Source of the DNA: DATMNR01 sp963702765
GTDB lineage: Bacteria; Chloroflexota; Ktedonobacteria; Ktedonobacterales; Ktedonobacteraceae
Assembly: GCA_963702765.1 (NCBI GenBank)
Contig: CAVPEB010000047.1
Location: forward strand, 1 to 64,000
Length of the DNA stretch: 64,000 nt
Direction of reading: 5' to 3'
In this document: positions 27,635-36,273 of the stretch, in pieces
How the letters are laid out: every line of letters begins with the position of its first letter
Numbering within the stretch: the first letter of the stretch is position 1
Translations under genes and position numbers: made by a program
Notes under the pieces: generated by a model
Told to the model about the DNA's origin: nothing
The model's input: only the letters and a program-made list of their open reading frames with translations
The model's database searches: none

Positions 27635-28510
27635 ATGCCGAGTAAGCTCTCTGTATGTAGTCAGTTTAGCTTATCGCGCATTATATTGTTTGAAACCGTG
27701 AGGAGTGATGCTTTGGTAAAATTGGCGATCTCAACGGAATTGGCAATGGCTGTAGCAATAGAAGCTGCAAGAGCTAGTGGAGAAATCCTTCTGAAATACT
27801 TTAGGGAGGATGCATATCGAACAAGATATAAGGAAGATACTTCCCTCCAAACTACGGCCGATCTCGAATTGGAACAAGCTATCATTAATACGATTAAGAG
27901 TAACTTCCCGGAGCATAGTATTGACAGTGAAGAGCATGGGTATTTTTGTACATTATCGTCATATACATGGATAATAGATGCGCTGGATGGAACAGAAAAT
28001 TTCGTTCTAGGCATACCATATTTCTCTAGCAGTATCACTTTATGTAAGGAAAATGTGCCACAAATTGCTGTGGTTTATAACCCTGTAACTGAAGACCTTT
28101 ATACTGCTGAAAGAGGCTACGGGGCTTTTCTTAACGGAACTCGTATCGGGGTTTCAAATAAAGTACAGTTAAAAGGCAGTAGAGCTTTTTTTATTCCAGA
28201 TTTTGATACAAAGCGCTTTCCGAAGACGACCTGCTTGCGAAATAAACTTTATGGCAATTGTAGACGAGTGTTAGATACGTGGTCACCAGCTCTTGATTGG
28301 TGTTTGGTTGCAAGTGGGAAGGTCAATTCAGTAGTAAGCATATCGCATCGTCCAATTAAACCTGATGCTGGAATTCTCATATTGGAAGAAGCGGGAGGGA
28401 AGATAACAGACTTCCAGAACAGAGCATTCAATGATGATAATAATGGGCATATTGTAGGAAGTAATGCATTGTTGCATGATCAATTATTGCAATTGATAAA
28501 CGAAGAATAG
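27635..28510 (+). CDS. inositol-monophosphatase-family phosphatase
   Basis: A Mg-dependent sugar/nucleotide phosphatase of the IMPase/CysQ family. The metal-binding motifs are present: SIDSEEHG (the Glu of motif 1), WIIDALDGTENF (the DxxDGTxNF motif) and PDAGILILEEAGGKITD (the distal Asp). Family members act on inositol phosphate, fructose-1,6-bisphosphate or 3'-phosphoadenosine 5'-phosphate; which one is not decided here. The longest frame starts at 27635, but TTG 27713 behind GAGGAG gives a start closer to the family norm (ISTELAMAVAIEAARASGEI). The region is AT-richer than its neighbours. It leads a possible three-gene module with HD-GYP and membrane genes. Confidence 0.85.
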   Translation: MPSKLSVCSQFSLSRIILFETVRSDALVKLAISTELAMAVAIEAARASGEILLKYFREDAYRTRYKEDTSLQTTADLELEQAIINTIKSNFPEHSIDSEEHGYFCTLSSYTWIIDALDGTENFVLGIPYFSSSITLCKENVPQIAVVYNPVTEDLYTAERGYGAFLNGTRIGVSNKVQLKGSRAFFIPDFDTKRFPKTTCLRNKLYGNCRRVLDTWSPALDWCLVASGKVNSVVSISHRPIKPDAGILILEEAGGKITDFQNRAFNDDNNGHIVGSNALLHDQLLQLINEE

Positions 28511-28535
28511 AGGAAGCAAAGAGAAGCTAACCACA

Positions 28536-28590
28536 TTCAATGACGATTTTAGAGGGCGTGTTGTAAGCAGTAATTCGTTGCGACTAGTTC
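28536..28590 (+). pseudogene. remnant of a second IMPase C-terminus
   Basis: The frame FNDDFRGRVVSSNSLRL resembles the end of the gene just upstream (FNDDNNGHIVGSNALL). It is a short duplicated tail, left in the gap between the IMPase and HD-GYP genes. Confidence 0.55.
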
Positions 28591-28640
28591 CATTGTTGCT
28601 GTTGATTAAGTGTATTTCGAGAAAAGGAATTACTACGCAC

Positions 28641-29237
28641 ATGATCGTGACTCAAGGAACCAAAACAGAAACGGCGTTGTTGGATGTAGTAGAAGTTCTA
28701 GTATCTGCAATAGATGCGAGAAATTGCTCTCATGGCCACAGTGTACGTGTTGCTTCATATGCAGTGCAGGTAGCTGAAGCTGCTGGTTGGCAAGAGCTTG
28801 AGTTAGAACAAATACGACTTGGAGCGCTCCTGCACGATATAGGGCAAGTCTTCTGGCCGGAAGAATTAACGAAGAAACAAGGAGCATCACTAACAGAGGA
28901 AGAGCGAAAGATTATAGAATCTCACACGTATAAAGGTGTGGAACTGATAAAGGATTGGCCTTCTCTCAGCTTTCTTGAACCCTACATTCTGTATCATCAA
29001 GAATGGATCGATGGGTCAGGGTATCCATTTGGTATAAAAGGCGAAGAACTGCTTCCAGAGGTGCAGATAGTTTCGCTCGCAGATGTCTATGAAGCTCTAA
29101 CCCACCCTAGAAGGTACAAAAAGCGATTGGGCTTCTCCAAGCCAGATGCGCTGAAAATTATGAGCGAGATGAAAGGCAAAAGATGGTTATGTGAGCTTTT
29201 CGAAGTGTTCGTTTGTGTTGCTAGCGATTGGTCATAA
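28641..29237 (+). CDS. HD-GYP-type phosphohydrolase
   Basis: A 198-residue HD-domain protein from ATG 28641 after AAAGGA; the longer frame begins inside an IMPase remnant. Motifs in order: HGHSVRVASYAV, ALLHDIGQ (the HD pair), ESHTYKGVEL, ILYHQEWIDGSGYPFG (the HHExxDGxGYP box, here YHQEW, first His lost) and IVSLADVYEALT. HD-GYP enzymes cleave cyclic dinucleotides such as c-di-GMP. The GYP box is nearly complete, but the H-to-Y change may reduce metal binding. It has no sensor domain, so it could respond to or act on a partner in the neighbouring genes. Confidence 0.85.
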   Translation: MIVTQGTKTETALLDVVEVLVSAIDARNCSHGHSVRVASYAVQVAEAAGWQELELEQIRLGALLHDIGQVFWPEELTKKQGASLTEEERKIIESHTYKGVELIKDWPSLSFLEPYILYHQEWIDGSGYPFGIKGEELLPEVQIVSLADVYEALTHPRRYKKRLGFSKPDALKIMSEMKGKRWLCELFEVFVCVASDWS

Positions 29238-29248
29238 TCCCTGAAAAA

Positions 29249-30316
29249 ATGAATTCCACTAGAAATAGGATGCCCATTCCTGATCAAAGCAAGTTAGTAC
29301 GCCTGATTGAAAAATACGCGATGCGTTTTTTCGCCTCTCTCATTGTATTATTATGTTTGTTGATGTTCTATTTTGGTTTTGGTTCACAGCTTGCTTCTAG
29401 TTATAAAGGGGTTTTGATAGCTGTTGCGACTTCTCTGCTTGCTTCACTAATCTTCGCTTTAGTGTATAGTTCTGTCGTAGAACGACATCACATGACTGCA
29501 ATTAATGACGAACTCTCGTCAAGTGTCAAGAAAGCTGTTGACGAGATGAAGGTTATTCAACAAGATAACATGAGACAAATCAGCGATTTGACCTTTGAAA
29601 AAATAGAAGAGCTTGAAAAAACTTATTACCACGAAATTTCAATGCACTTTCGAGAACTAATACCTTCTGACTATTTTCCTCCAACCAACATTCCCGATAA
29701 AAGGTTTAACGAGGTTTTGAATAGTGCGTTAGCAAAGAGTCATCATTATATGTTTAAGGGAGTGACTGGCAGGTTTATACCTAGCAGATTGTCGACCATC
29801 AATCATCACAACCTTACATGCAAGGTGTTGTTGATAGATCCAGCGAGTGAAGATCTATTGCGATTATACATTAGAGATAGATTTGGTACTACTGTATCAA
29901 ATGCTGAGATTTCAGAACATGTTCACAAGGTCAAGCAAGAAATATATATGTCGGTTGTTGATTTGTTCGATCAGGCAAGGTGGTCAGCGATAGAAATTAA
30001 AATGTATCATGGCCCCGTTTTTTATCGAACTGAGTTATTTGATGATTCTGTTTTTATTTCTTATTTTACGACGAAGCCGCCCACTGCATTTCCTACGACA
30101 TACCTCTACAATAAAGATAGTTTTTTCTACAATGCGTTTTTAACAGATTTCAACCAAACATTTGAATTAGCCTCAATTTCGACTCAATTTACCTCAAGAA
30201 GCACAGAGCAAAACCTGTTAGATTTCCTGGCACAAATTGGTTGTGATGCAAATGGGTTACCAGAATTACGTCAAGAGGCTGAGCAATTCAGACTCAATTT
30301 TCTCGGTAAAAAGTAA
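29249..30316 (+). CDS. two-TM protein with coiled coil and uncharacterised cytosolic domain
   Basis: About 355 residues. Two close membrane helices (FFASLIVLLCLLMFYFGFG and VLIAVATSLLASLIFALVYS) are followed by a coiled coil (about 90-145) and a globular domain with FKGVTGRFIPSRLSTI, KVLLIDPASEDLLRLYIRDR and a YFTTKPPTAFPTTYLYN segment. The 2TM plus coiled coil plus effector-like domain layout resembles membrane effectors of nucleotide-signal systems, but I recognise no exact family. ATG 29249 is chosen; TTG 29228 would overlap the HD-GYP end. The spacing suggests one operon with it. Confidence 0.7.
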   Translation: MNSTRNRMPIPDQSKLVRLIEKYAMRFFASLIVLLCLLMFYFGFGSQLASSYKGVLIAVATSLLASLIFALVYSSVVERHHMTAINDELSSSVKKAVDEMKVIQQDNMRQISDLTFEKIEELEKTYYHEISMHFRELIPSDYFPPTNIPDKRFNEVLNSALAKSHHYMFKGVTGRFIPSRLSTINHHNLTCKVLLIDPASEDLLRLYIRDRFGTTVSNAEISEHVHKVKQEIYMSVVDLFDQARWSAIEIKMYHGPVFYRTELFDDSVFISYFTTKPPTAFPTTYLYNKDSFFYNAFLTDFNQTFELASISTQFTSRSTEQNLLDFLAQIGCDANGLPELRQEAEQFRLNFLGKK

Positions 30317-30432
30317 TTTTTCAATATTTTCTTAGCCCATCATTGATTCACAAGAAGATAGGATGAGGTGGTTCCACTACCCTATTTTCCAGCATACAAT
30401 ATACATTATTCGAATAATCATCTGGGCTATAT

Positions 30433-30720
30433 CTACATATTCCCGATCACCTCGGATGCCACTTGGGCGAAGTTCAGTGCAGCAACAAGCGAGACACCGC
30501 TAATGATGTTGTCGATAAGTGTGGGTAACTTAAAGCCGATGAAACAAGTGGCTCATGAAATGGCTCCCAAGTTGATGAGGTAGAGGACGTCGACAGAACC
30601 TGCGATGATGTGCGCAAAGCTGCCAGGCGAGATCAGGCAGTTGAAGAGAATGAAAATATGTAACCTGGTTCCCTCGGATGCAGGCAGGAGCCAGACCATT
30701 AAGGCAATCAACCTGATTTG
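30433..30720 (-). pseudogene. formate/nitrite-transporter-family C-terminal fragment
   Basis: The minus strand encodes MVWLLPASEGTRLHIFILF, FAHIIAGSVDVLYLINLGAI, then TGA (30555-30553), then ATCFIGFKLPTLIDNIISG and VSLVAALNFAQVASEV. HIIAGSVE-like and the IGNIIGG-like/LVAALNxAQV blocks are signatures of the last helices of FNT channels. The TGA stands at a Trp codon (AISW). The 5' two-thirds are absent, so it is a relic. Confidence 0.7.
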
Positions 30721-30723
30721 TGG

Positions 30724-32058
30724 TCATTTCAGCACAAACCGCAACTCCTGAAACCTCTCTCGAAATGCTACAACATCTCTCTTTACTCTCTCAAGCTCCT
30801 CTCCATCTAACAGCACACGGCACAGCAATTCAGCTAACGCGGGCATATCTTCAGGCGACATGCCCCAGCGGGTGATTTCCTGGGTACCAATGCGCAGGCC
30901 GTTGTAGTCACCAGAAACTTCAGGCAGGGGCAGGCCGATGCCGCTGGTCAGGATGTTGGCGCGTTCGAGGAGGCGGGAAGCGGTTGTGCCACCTCCGTAT
31001 TCGGCGGCTCGCAAGGCGATGTGGTGTGAAAGGGTATAGCCACGGTCGGCTGGACCGTGAACGGGCGCTGATCTTTCGGCTAGAGATGATGCCAGGGTAC
31101 GCGCGTTGGTGATGCAGGCGCGTGCGTATTCTGGTCCATATTCGAGGATGTCACAGGCAGCGATGACGAGGGCAGCGGTACGGGCCAGGTCGAAGTTGGC
31201 GGTGAGGCCTGGGTAGGCGATGCGGTCGAGTCGTTCGGCGAGTTGTGGTTCGTTGGTCAGTACGAGACCACCAGCAGGGCCACCAAAGGATTTGTAGGTT
31301 GAGCAGGTCATGAGGTGAGCGCCTTCAGCTAAAGGTTGTTGGAATGCCCCGCCTGCAATGATGCCTGAGAGGTGGGCAGCGTCGAACATGAGGTATGCAC
31401 CTATTTCATCGGCAAGTTTACGTGTTGTTTGCACCGGGTAGGGCATGAGTGCGAGGCTACCACCAAGGATGATGAGCCTGGGGCTCAGGCGCTTTGCTTC
31501 TTGTTCCAGTGCTGCCAGGTCTACCTCCATACGTTCGCCGTCAAAGGGGATGGGGTGGACTTCCAGACCATAGAGTCCAGCAGCACCTTCGGTCTGGTGT
31601 GTAACATGGCCCGCAGCGGATGGGGAAAGGACCATGATGCGATCACCTGGTTTGGTACAGGCCATATAGGCGTATAAATTTGCCAGCGATCCACTTCCTA
31701 CACGAAATTCGACATAACGACATTTGAAGATACGTCTGAGAAGCTCGGCTGCCATGATTTCGATTTGCTCTGCATGGCGCAGGCCAGTTTCGTATTTGTC
31801 TCCAGGGTAGCCAAGACTGGGGCGACTGCTTACGCTTGCAGATAGGAAGCAGGCAGCACGGGGATTTATGACGTTTGTTCCCGCATAGAGGCTGATACAT
31901 TCATGGTCCATGAAGCGTTCGTGCTGCGCCAGCGCTTTTGCTATTTCGCTTTCAAATTCACGCGGGGCTAACTGGCGGTAACGTGCCGCATGCTCTTCAT
32001 AAAAATTGACCACCTGCTGTGGCACCCAGGGTCGGGATGAGTCATTTTCTGCCATCAC
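30724..32058 (-). CDS. serine hydroxymethyltransferase-like PLP enzyme
   Basis: A fold-type I aminotransferase-like enzyme of the SHMT family, 444 residues. The PLP lysine is in TCSTYKSFGGPAGGLVL, matching STTHKTLRGPRGG of SHMT. Other family blocks are ASVSSRPSLGYPGDKYETG, EFRVGSGSLANLYAYMA, LMFDAAHLSGIIAGG and GLRIGTQEITRWGM. Differences at the substrate loop (SALPLPEVSGDYNG-like) suggest a variant such as an alpha-substituted serine enzyme, though the glycine-serine reaction remains possible. The ATG at 32055 is nearly as good as GTG 32058. It lies 26 bases after the alkyltransferase-like gene, probably cotranscribed. Confidence 0.85.
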   Translation of the reverse strand: MMAENDSSRPWVPQQVVNFYEEHAARYRQLAPREFESEIAKALAQHERFMDHECISLYAGTNVINPRAACFLSASVSSRPSLGYPGDKYETGLRHAEQIEIMAAELLRRIFKCRYVEFRVGSGSLANLYAYMACTKPGDRIMVLSPSAAGHVTHQTEGAAGLYGLEVHPIPFDGERMEVDLAALEQEAKRLSPRLIILGGSLALMPYPVQTTRKLADEIGAYLMFDAAHLSGIIAGGAFQQPLAEGAHLMTCSTYKSFGGPAGGLVLTNEPQLAERLDRIAYPGLTANFDLARTAALVIAACDILEYGPEYARACITNARTLASSLAERSAPVHGPADRGYTLSHHIALRAAEYGGGTTASRLLERANILTSGIGLPLPEVSGDYNGLRIGTQEITRWGMSPEDMPALAELLCRVLLDGEELERVKRDVVAFRERFQELRFVLK

Positions 32059-32084
32059 TTCGTCTCACTTTTATAGCCGGTCAG

Positions 32085-32561
32085 TCATTTTGAATCCTCT
32101 ATATTACGAAGTGGCGAGGCAGGGTCAGTACGCATGAGATATAAGAGGCGCTCGCTGGCTTTGACAGGAGTGCTGGTAGCTTCATCGAGAATTTGCTTGA
32201 GCGCTTCTTCGGTGAGGTCACGCGAGGGATCCCAGCCGTAGCGTTTCATGTCAACGCGCTCTTCGGCGGAGAAGACGATGCCTTCTGCTTCGAGTAACTG
32301 GCGCATTGTTCCGCTCTGGCCGAAGGCCCAACTGCCTGATAGTTCACCTTTGCTGTTAATGACGCGTTGTGCGGGTACCCCGTTTGTTGACTCGTTCATG
32401 ATCCAGCCGATCATGCGCGCGCCCCGGGGGTAGCCGAGGGCTTTGCCGATCCAGCCGTAGGTTGTAACGCGTCCGGGAGGACATGCTTTGACCAGTGCGA
32501 ATACCTGGGCTTTGAGGGTGGCGACCTGGTTATTGAGATTGGGTGTTTCGTTGGACATCAT
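32085..32561 (-). CDS. alkyltransferase-like protein (ATL)
   Basis: A 158-residue homologue of the O6-alkylguanine methyltransferase DNA-binding domain. It has TTYGWIGKALGYPRGARMIG and NGVPAQRVINSKGELSG. In true MGMT the motif is PCHRV with the acceptor Cys; here it is PAQRV, so both Cys and His are gone and it cannot transfer alkyl groups. Known ATL proteins bind alkylated guanine and recruit nucleotide excision repair. An Arg (RGAR) finger is conserved. A C-terminal extension of about 45 residues is unusual. It starts at an ATG-ATG pair at 32561. Confidence 0.88.
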   Translation of the reverse strand: MMSNETPNLNNQVATLKAQVFALVKACPPGRVTTYGWIGKALGYPRGARMIGWIMNESTNGVPAQRVINSKGELSGSWAFGQSGTMRQLLEAEGIVFSAEERVDMKRYGWDPSRDLTEEALKQILDEATSTPVKASERLLYLMRTDPASPLRNIEDSK

Positions 32562-33020
32562 TCGTACTCACTTTTGTTTAATGGGTATATCGTGACTGTT
32601 CTTAGAAACTAACTGACGAGATATTGCGGCCTCTGGGAGTTGGAAGCAAATCTTATTAAACGGCTATCACCGAAATGCTATTCAACTTGATGACTATCTT
32701 AACATAGATGGCGATTCGTGAGTAGACATAGATGCTTTCTTAACAGAGCTTTTCACTTCTCCCTTGTGCCGCCTGCGGCGGCTGGGAGAAGTGGAGGGTG
32801 CGAGGACCCGCTCTTGCATCCCCCAGATGCGCGGCCTCGCGCTCCGGCAAAGGGCTCAAGCGCCCTTTGCAATCCCTTTTTGACGAGCATTGGAAAGCCT
32901 TGGCTTTCTTAAGCTCTATAAGGGCTAGACGAATAGTGCTTCCAGGAGAGGTGGGGAAATCATATCAAATCCTATGATATACTACATTCATTCATAGGCC
33001 AATCAGGGGGAGCGAGATAG
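32562..33020. other. intergenic region with hairpin repeats
   Basis: This includes the hairpin GCCGCCTGCGGCGGC near 32768, followed by a GC-rich repeat with AAAGGGCTCAAGCGCCCTTT (32850-32870). At 32909-32938 lies the left member of a direct repeat (GGCTAGACGAATAGTG core) that recurs at 33585-33615. A TATACT element lies near 32983, upstream of the next gene. Confidence 0.55.
32909..32938 (+). repeat. left direct repeat flanking the 33021 gene
   Basis: TTAAGCTCTATAAG followed by GGCTAGACGAATAGTG. The last 16 bases are identical to 33600-33615, which there encode the end of the aldo/keto reductase. The two copies enclose about 650 bp with one gene. Confidence 0.65.
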
Positions 33021-33575
33021 ATGTCAGGACAAAAACACCAGTCAAAAAAACATAAGAAAAAAATTAGCAAAAAGGCTGATTCACAACTTATGCAAGAACG
33101 CGGCGAGAAGCGCAGTGGTAGTGATTCAGATGCCCATTCCGGTCGAAAACAGTCCAGGCTACACGAGGATCATAAAAATGAGAATGCACCTCTTTATGAT
33201 GCCCAACCGGCTGCCGATTTTACCCGCGACCTGAATGCTCACGACCGAACCGGGGAGGATCACGGCGAGAACCAGACCCTCTTGCCAGGTGCAATTTCTG
33301 CCGACGAGATTAAGAGTATGCACACCATTCTAGCAGACTTGACGGACGATGAGCTCAAGAACATTACGATTTTGCCCGCAGGAACTCGCCTGGAGCAGGG
33401 CGCGAAGTATATCGACCTGAGACACCTGGAGCAGGGCGAGTTCGCCGCTAGATCCAATATGGTGGCGGATGTAGATAACGCGTACGTTCCTAAGAAAGAG
33501 ACTGATTACCTGCTGTGGAATCGCCTCAACCAGGTAGAAACAGCGGTCCGCCTGGATGAGACGAGCAGCGAGTGA
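33021..33575 (+). CDS. hypothetical protein with disordered basic N-terminus
   Basis: A 184-residue protein. The first 85 residues are highly charged and of low complexity (KHQSKKHKKKISKKAD). The C-terminal half looks folded: SADEIKSMHTILADLTDDEL, LPAGTRLEQGAKYIDLRHLE, PKKETDYLLWNRLNQVE. The ATG follows GGGGGAGCGAG. No known domain is recognised. Proteins of this shape, with a conserved LPAGTRLEQGxxYxDL core, may be lineage-restricted. The gene lies alone between direct repeats. Confidence 0.65.
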   Translation: MSGQKHQSKKHKKKISKKADSQLMQERGEKRSGSDSDAHSGRKQSRLHEDHKNENAPLYDAQPAADFTRDLNAHDRTGEDHGENQTLLPGAISADEIKSMHTILADLTDDELKNITILPAGTRLEQGAKYIDLRHLEQGEFAARSNMVADVDNAYVPKKETDYLLWNRLNQVETAVRLDETSSE

Positions 33576-33584
33576 GACACTTTA

Positions 33585-33615
33585 TTAAGCTCAATCAAAG
33601 GCTAGACGAATAGTG
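33585..33615 (+). repeat. right direct repeat flanking the 33021 gene
   Basis: TTAAGCTCAATCAAA followed by GGCTAGACGAATAGTG. It overlaps the stop codon of the aldo/keto reductase. Confidence 0.65.
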
Positions 33616-34471
33616 GCTCAAAGCCTAGTTGCGCGACTAGCTGGTGCATTTGTTCGTCAGTTGGTTCTGGTGTATCGGGCTGGAAACGGCTGGCGGCGTC
33701 GAGTACACGGGGGAGCAGGTGTATGTCTCCTACTGTGTTGAGAAAGATGCCGGGCTGTTTGAGTACCCAGTGTACTGCTGTGTCGATGTGCTGCTGCTGT
33801 TCCAGGGGTTCATACCAGACATCGCGCGTGTGCTTGCGGCCCATCCAGGGTTTGTAGGCGATGGATTTGATGGTCTGTACTGCTACGTTGCGTTGCTGGC
33901 ATGTTGCGAGTAATGCATTGAAGTTTTCCGCGTAGTAGGGGTTCTGCATGGTTATGTAGTTGTAGGGAAGCAGTACGGAGTCGAAGTCGAAGCGTGCGAG
34001 ACTGCGCCTGTGGGTGGCTGCAATCTGCAAGCCGTGGCCAGTTACGCCAATAGCGCGGATCAAGCCCTGTTGTTTTGCCTCAATTGCTGCGTCGATGGCA
34101 CCACCGGGACTCAATGCTGTGTCCCAATCAATGGGGTCGACGAGGTTGTGAAACTGCCATAGGTCTACATAGTCGATGCCCATACGTTCTAAAGAGCGGT
34201 GCAGGTCTTCTTTGGCTTCCTGAGCTGTGCGGGCGTCTGTCTTCGTGGCGATGTAGAACTCTGAGCGGTGTTGGGCCAGCCAGGGAGCGATGCGGAGTTC
34301 GGCGTCGCCGTAGCTGGAGGCTACGTCGATGTGGTTGACTCCGTATTGGAGGAGTATCTGGAGGGTCTGGTCTGCGTCCTGTTGGGTGACGTTGCTGAGG
34401 GATGCGGCTCCGAAGATGGTTCTTGTGCTCATGTGTCCGCTGCGTCCAAATGGTTGTTTGGTGATGGCCAT
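33602..34471 (-). CDS. aldo/keto reductase
   Basis: An NAD(P)H-dependent oxidoreductase with the AKR TIM barrel, 289 residues. Catalytic tetrad positions are visible: Asp and Tyr in HIDVASSYGDAEL, Lys in YIATKTDART and His in DLWQFHNLVD. The C-terminal cofactor region is VLKQPGIFLNTVGDIHLLPR. It looks like the family of YccK/YajO-type reductases of unknown substrate. The ATG follows AGGAGG. Its last codons form the right member of the flanking direct repeat. Confidence 0.9.
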   Translation of the reverse strand: MAITKQPFGRSGHMSTRTIFGAASLSNVTQQDADQTLQILLQYGVNHIDVASSYGDAELRIAPWLAQHRSEFYIATKTDARTAQEAKEDLHRSLERMGIDYVDLWQFHNLVDPIDWDTALSPGGAIDAAIEAKQQGLIRAIGVTGHGLQIAATHRRSLARFDFDSVLLPYNYITMQNPYYAENFNALLATCQQRNVAVQTIKSIAYKPWMGRKHTRDVWYEPLEQQQHIDTAVHWVLKQPGIFLNTVGDIHLLPRVLDAASRFQPDTPEPTDEQMHQLVAQLGFEPLFV

Positions 34472-34934
34472 TTTTTTCCTCCTGTTTGATTTTACGTTGA
34501 GGTGTGTTCGGGTTTTTTCGCTCGCGCCGCCTGCGGCGGCAAGGTAGAGAGAGTAAGCGGGGACACCCCGCGCCCCGGCAGAGGACTGCGGTCCTCTGCA
34601 CTCCTAGTAGGTCGTCTCAGGAAGAGCGGTTCGCGCCCCGGCAGAGGACTGCGGTCCTCTGCACTCCTATAAAGTGCTGGTAAGAGAAGGACATCCTCCG
34701 AATATATTGTTCGCACTGTGGCAAGGGGCTAAGTTTGCCTTTGTAACCTCTTGCCGAATAATTACTTTAATTGTAGTCATTTCTTTGCACGTTTGAGTAG
34801 TGGGAAAAGTTGATGATACGGTCGCGTTTTGTGGTGATTCGAAGGCGTTCGTAACGCTTTGGGGATGGAATTATGGTAAACTACAGGAAACTTCTAGTAG
34901 AGATAATAGATAGAAATTATCAGGAGACTATTTG
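34472..34934. repeat. tandem palindromic repeats
   Basis: Two near-identical 37-base copies starting CGCGCCCCGGCAGAGG lie at 34569-34605 and 34632-34668. Each has the 9-bp stem GCAGAGGAC/GTCCTCTGC. A hairpin GCCGCCTGCGGCGGC (about 34529) precedes them, as at 32768. Confidence 0.7.
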
Positions 34935-36116
34935 ATGGGTAAGTCAAGACGAACTCGAGGGTTGCAGACGCGGTTGATACATAGCCCGCAGGCTGCAAAT
35001 GATACGACTGCTGTGTCTCCACCGATTTTTCAAACTAGCACGTTCCTGGTTCGGTCGCCTGAGGAGGGGGCAGAACTGGCCGAGCAGGTTGCGCCTGCAA
35101 TGTTCTATACACGCTATGCATCTCCGAATACAAAGCAAGTAGAGGTAGTGCTGGCGGAACTTGAAAAGGGTGAGGCCGCGCTGGCGCTGGGTTCGGGGAT
35201 GGCAGCTATTACGACGGCTATCCTGGCGAATGTGCAAATGGGCGATCACGTGGTAGCTCAGCAGACGCATTATACAGCGACGATGACTTTATTCTCTCAG
35301 ACGTTGCCGAGATATGGCATTGAGGTGACACAGGTTGATCAGCGGGATACTGAGGCTTTTGCGCGAGCAGTTCGTCCTAATACTAAGATTGTATATACAG
35401 AATCGCCAACCAATCCGACGATGGATATTACAGATCTGCGCGCAACTGCTGAGATCGCACACGCGGCGAAAGCTCTGGCTATTACCGATAATACGTTTGC
35501 TTCTCCTTATAATCAGCGTCCTCTCGAACTTGGTTATGACTTGACGGTGCATAGCGCGACAAAGTATTTGAATGGGCATGCTGATGTGACAGCAGGGGTA
35601 ATCGTGGGTTCAAAGGAGTTGATTGATCACGCCTGGGAGTATGCTCGTATACATGGGCCGGTATTGCATCCTTTCGAAGCATGGCTTTTACGACGCGGGT
35701 TGCAGACTTTTGGACTGCGTATGGCTGCGCATAACGCTAATGCACTTGATGTTGCACAATTTCTGGAGGAGCATCCGGCGGTGGAGCGCGTGTTTTATCC
35801 AGGTTTGATGTCACACCCCCAGCATAAACTTGCCAGCCAGCAAATGCCAGGAGGGTTTGGGGGCATGGTGGCATTTGAGGTGCGAGGTGGATATGATGCC
35901 GCTTACCAGGTTGTGCGAAAGACCGAGTTGTGCCTGCTCGCTGTGAGCCTGGGCGGGGTTGAAAGTTTGATTACGCATCCTGCATCGATGATTCATACCC
36001 GGCAGAGTGATGAGGAACGCAGGGCAGCCGGGATTTCACCGGGGCTTATCCGGTTGTCTGTTGGGGTTGAGAATGTGGAGGATATTATTGAGGATCTTGA
36101 GCAGGCGTTGGGGTAG
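34935..36116 (+). CDS. Cys/Met-metabolism PLP enzyme
   Basis: A PLP-dependent enzyme of the cystathionine gamma-synthase/gamma-lyase and methionine gamma-lyase family, 393 residues, standard length. Signatures: TRLIHSPQ, PPIFQTSTF, YTRYASPNT (phosphate-binding Tyr/Arg), GSGMAAITTAIL, ESPTNPTM, ITDNTFASPYNQ with the PLP-binding Asp, and the lysine in VHSATKYLNGHADV. LGGVESLITHPASMIH near the end is typical of the family. The exact reaction cannot be fixed by sequence alone. ATG 34935 behind CAGGAG is preferred to TTG 34932. It stands alone. Confidence 0.9.
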   Translation: MGKSRRTRGLQTRLIHSPQAANDTTAVSPPIFQTSTFLVRSPEEGAELAEQVAPAMFYTRYASPNTKQVEVVLAELEKGEAALALGSGMAAITTAILANVQMGDHVVAQQTHYTATMTLFSQTLPRYGIEVTQVDQRDTEAFARAVRPNTKIVYTESPTNPTMDITDLRATAEIAHAAKALAITDNTFASPYNQRPLELGYDLTVHSATKYLNGHADVTAGVIVGSKELIDHAWEYARIHGPVLHPFEAWLLRRGLQTFGLRMAAHNANALDVAQFLEEHPAVERVFYPGLMSHPQHKLASQQMPGGFGGMVAFEVRGGYDAAYQVVRKTELCLLAVSLGGVESLITHPASMIHTRQSDEERRAAGISPGLIRLSVGVENVEDIIEDLEQALG

Positions 36117-36273
36117 TGGTTGTGTGAGGTTGCTCACATTCAGTCAGTATTATTTTGCATTGACAAAGATTACGCAATCCCTAATAATTGATGGGAAGAA
36201 CGTTTAAGCGAGTGTACATGTTCCGATCTCATCTCTTTTATATTGCGCTCGAGTTGAACGGCAGGGGGTTACC

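Noticed and set aside
30368..30583. A 71-codon plus-strand frame
   Set aside because: It is antisense to the formate/nitrite transporter relic, which explains the sequence better.
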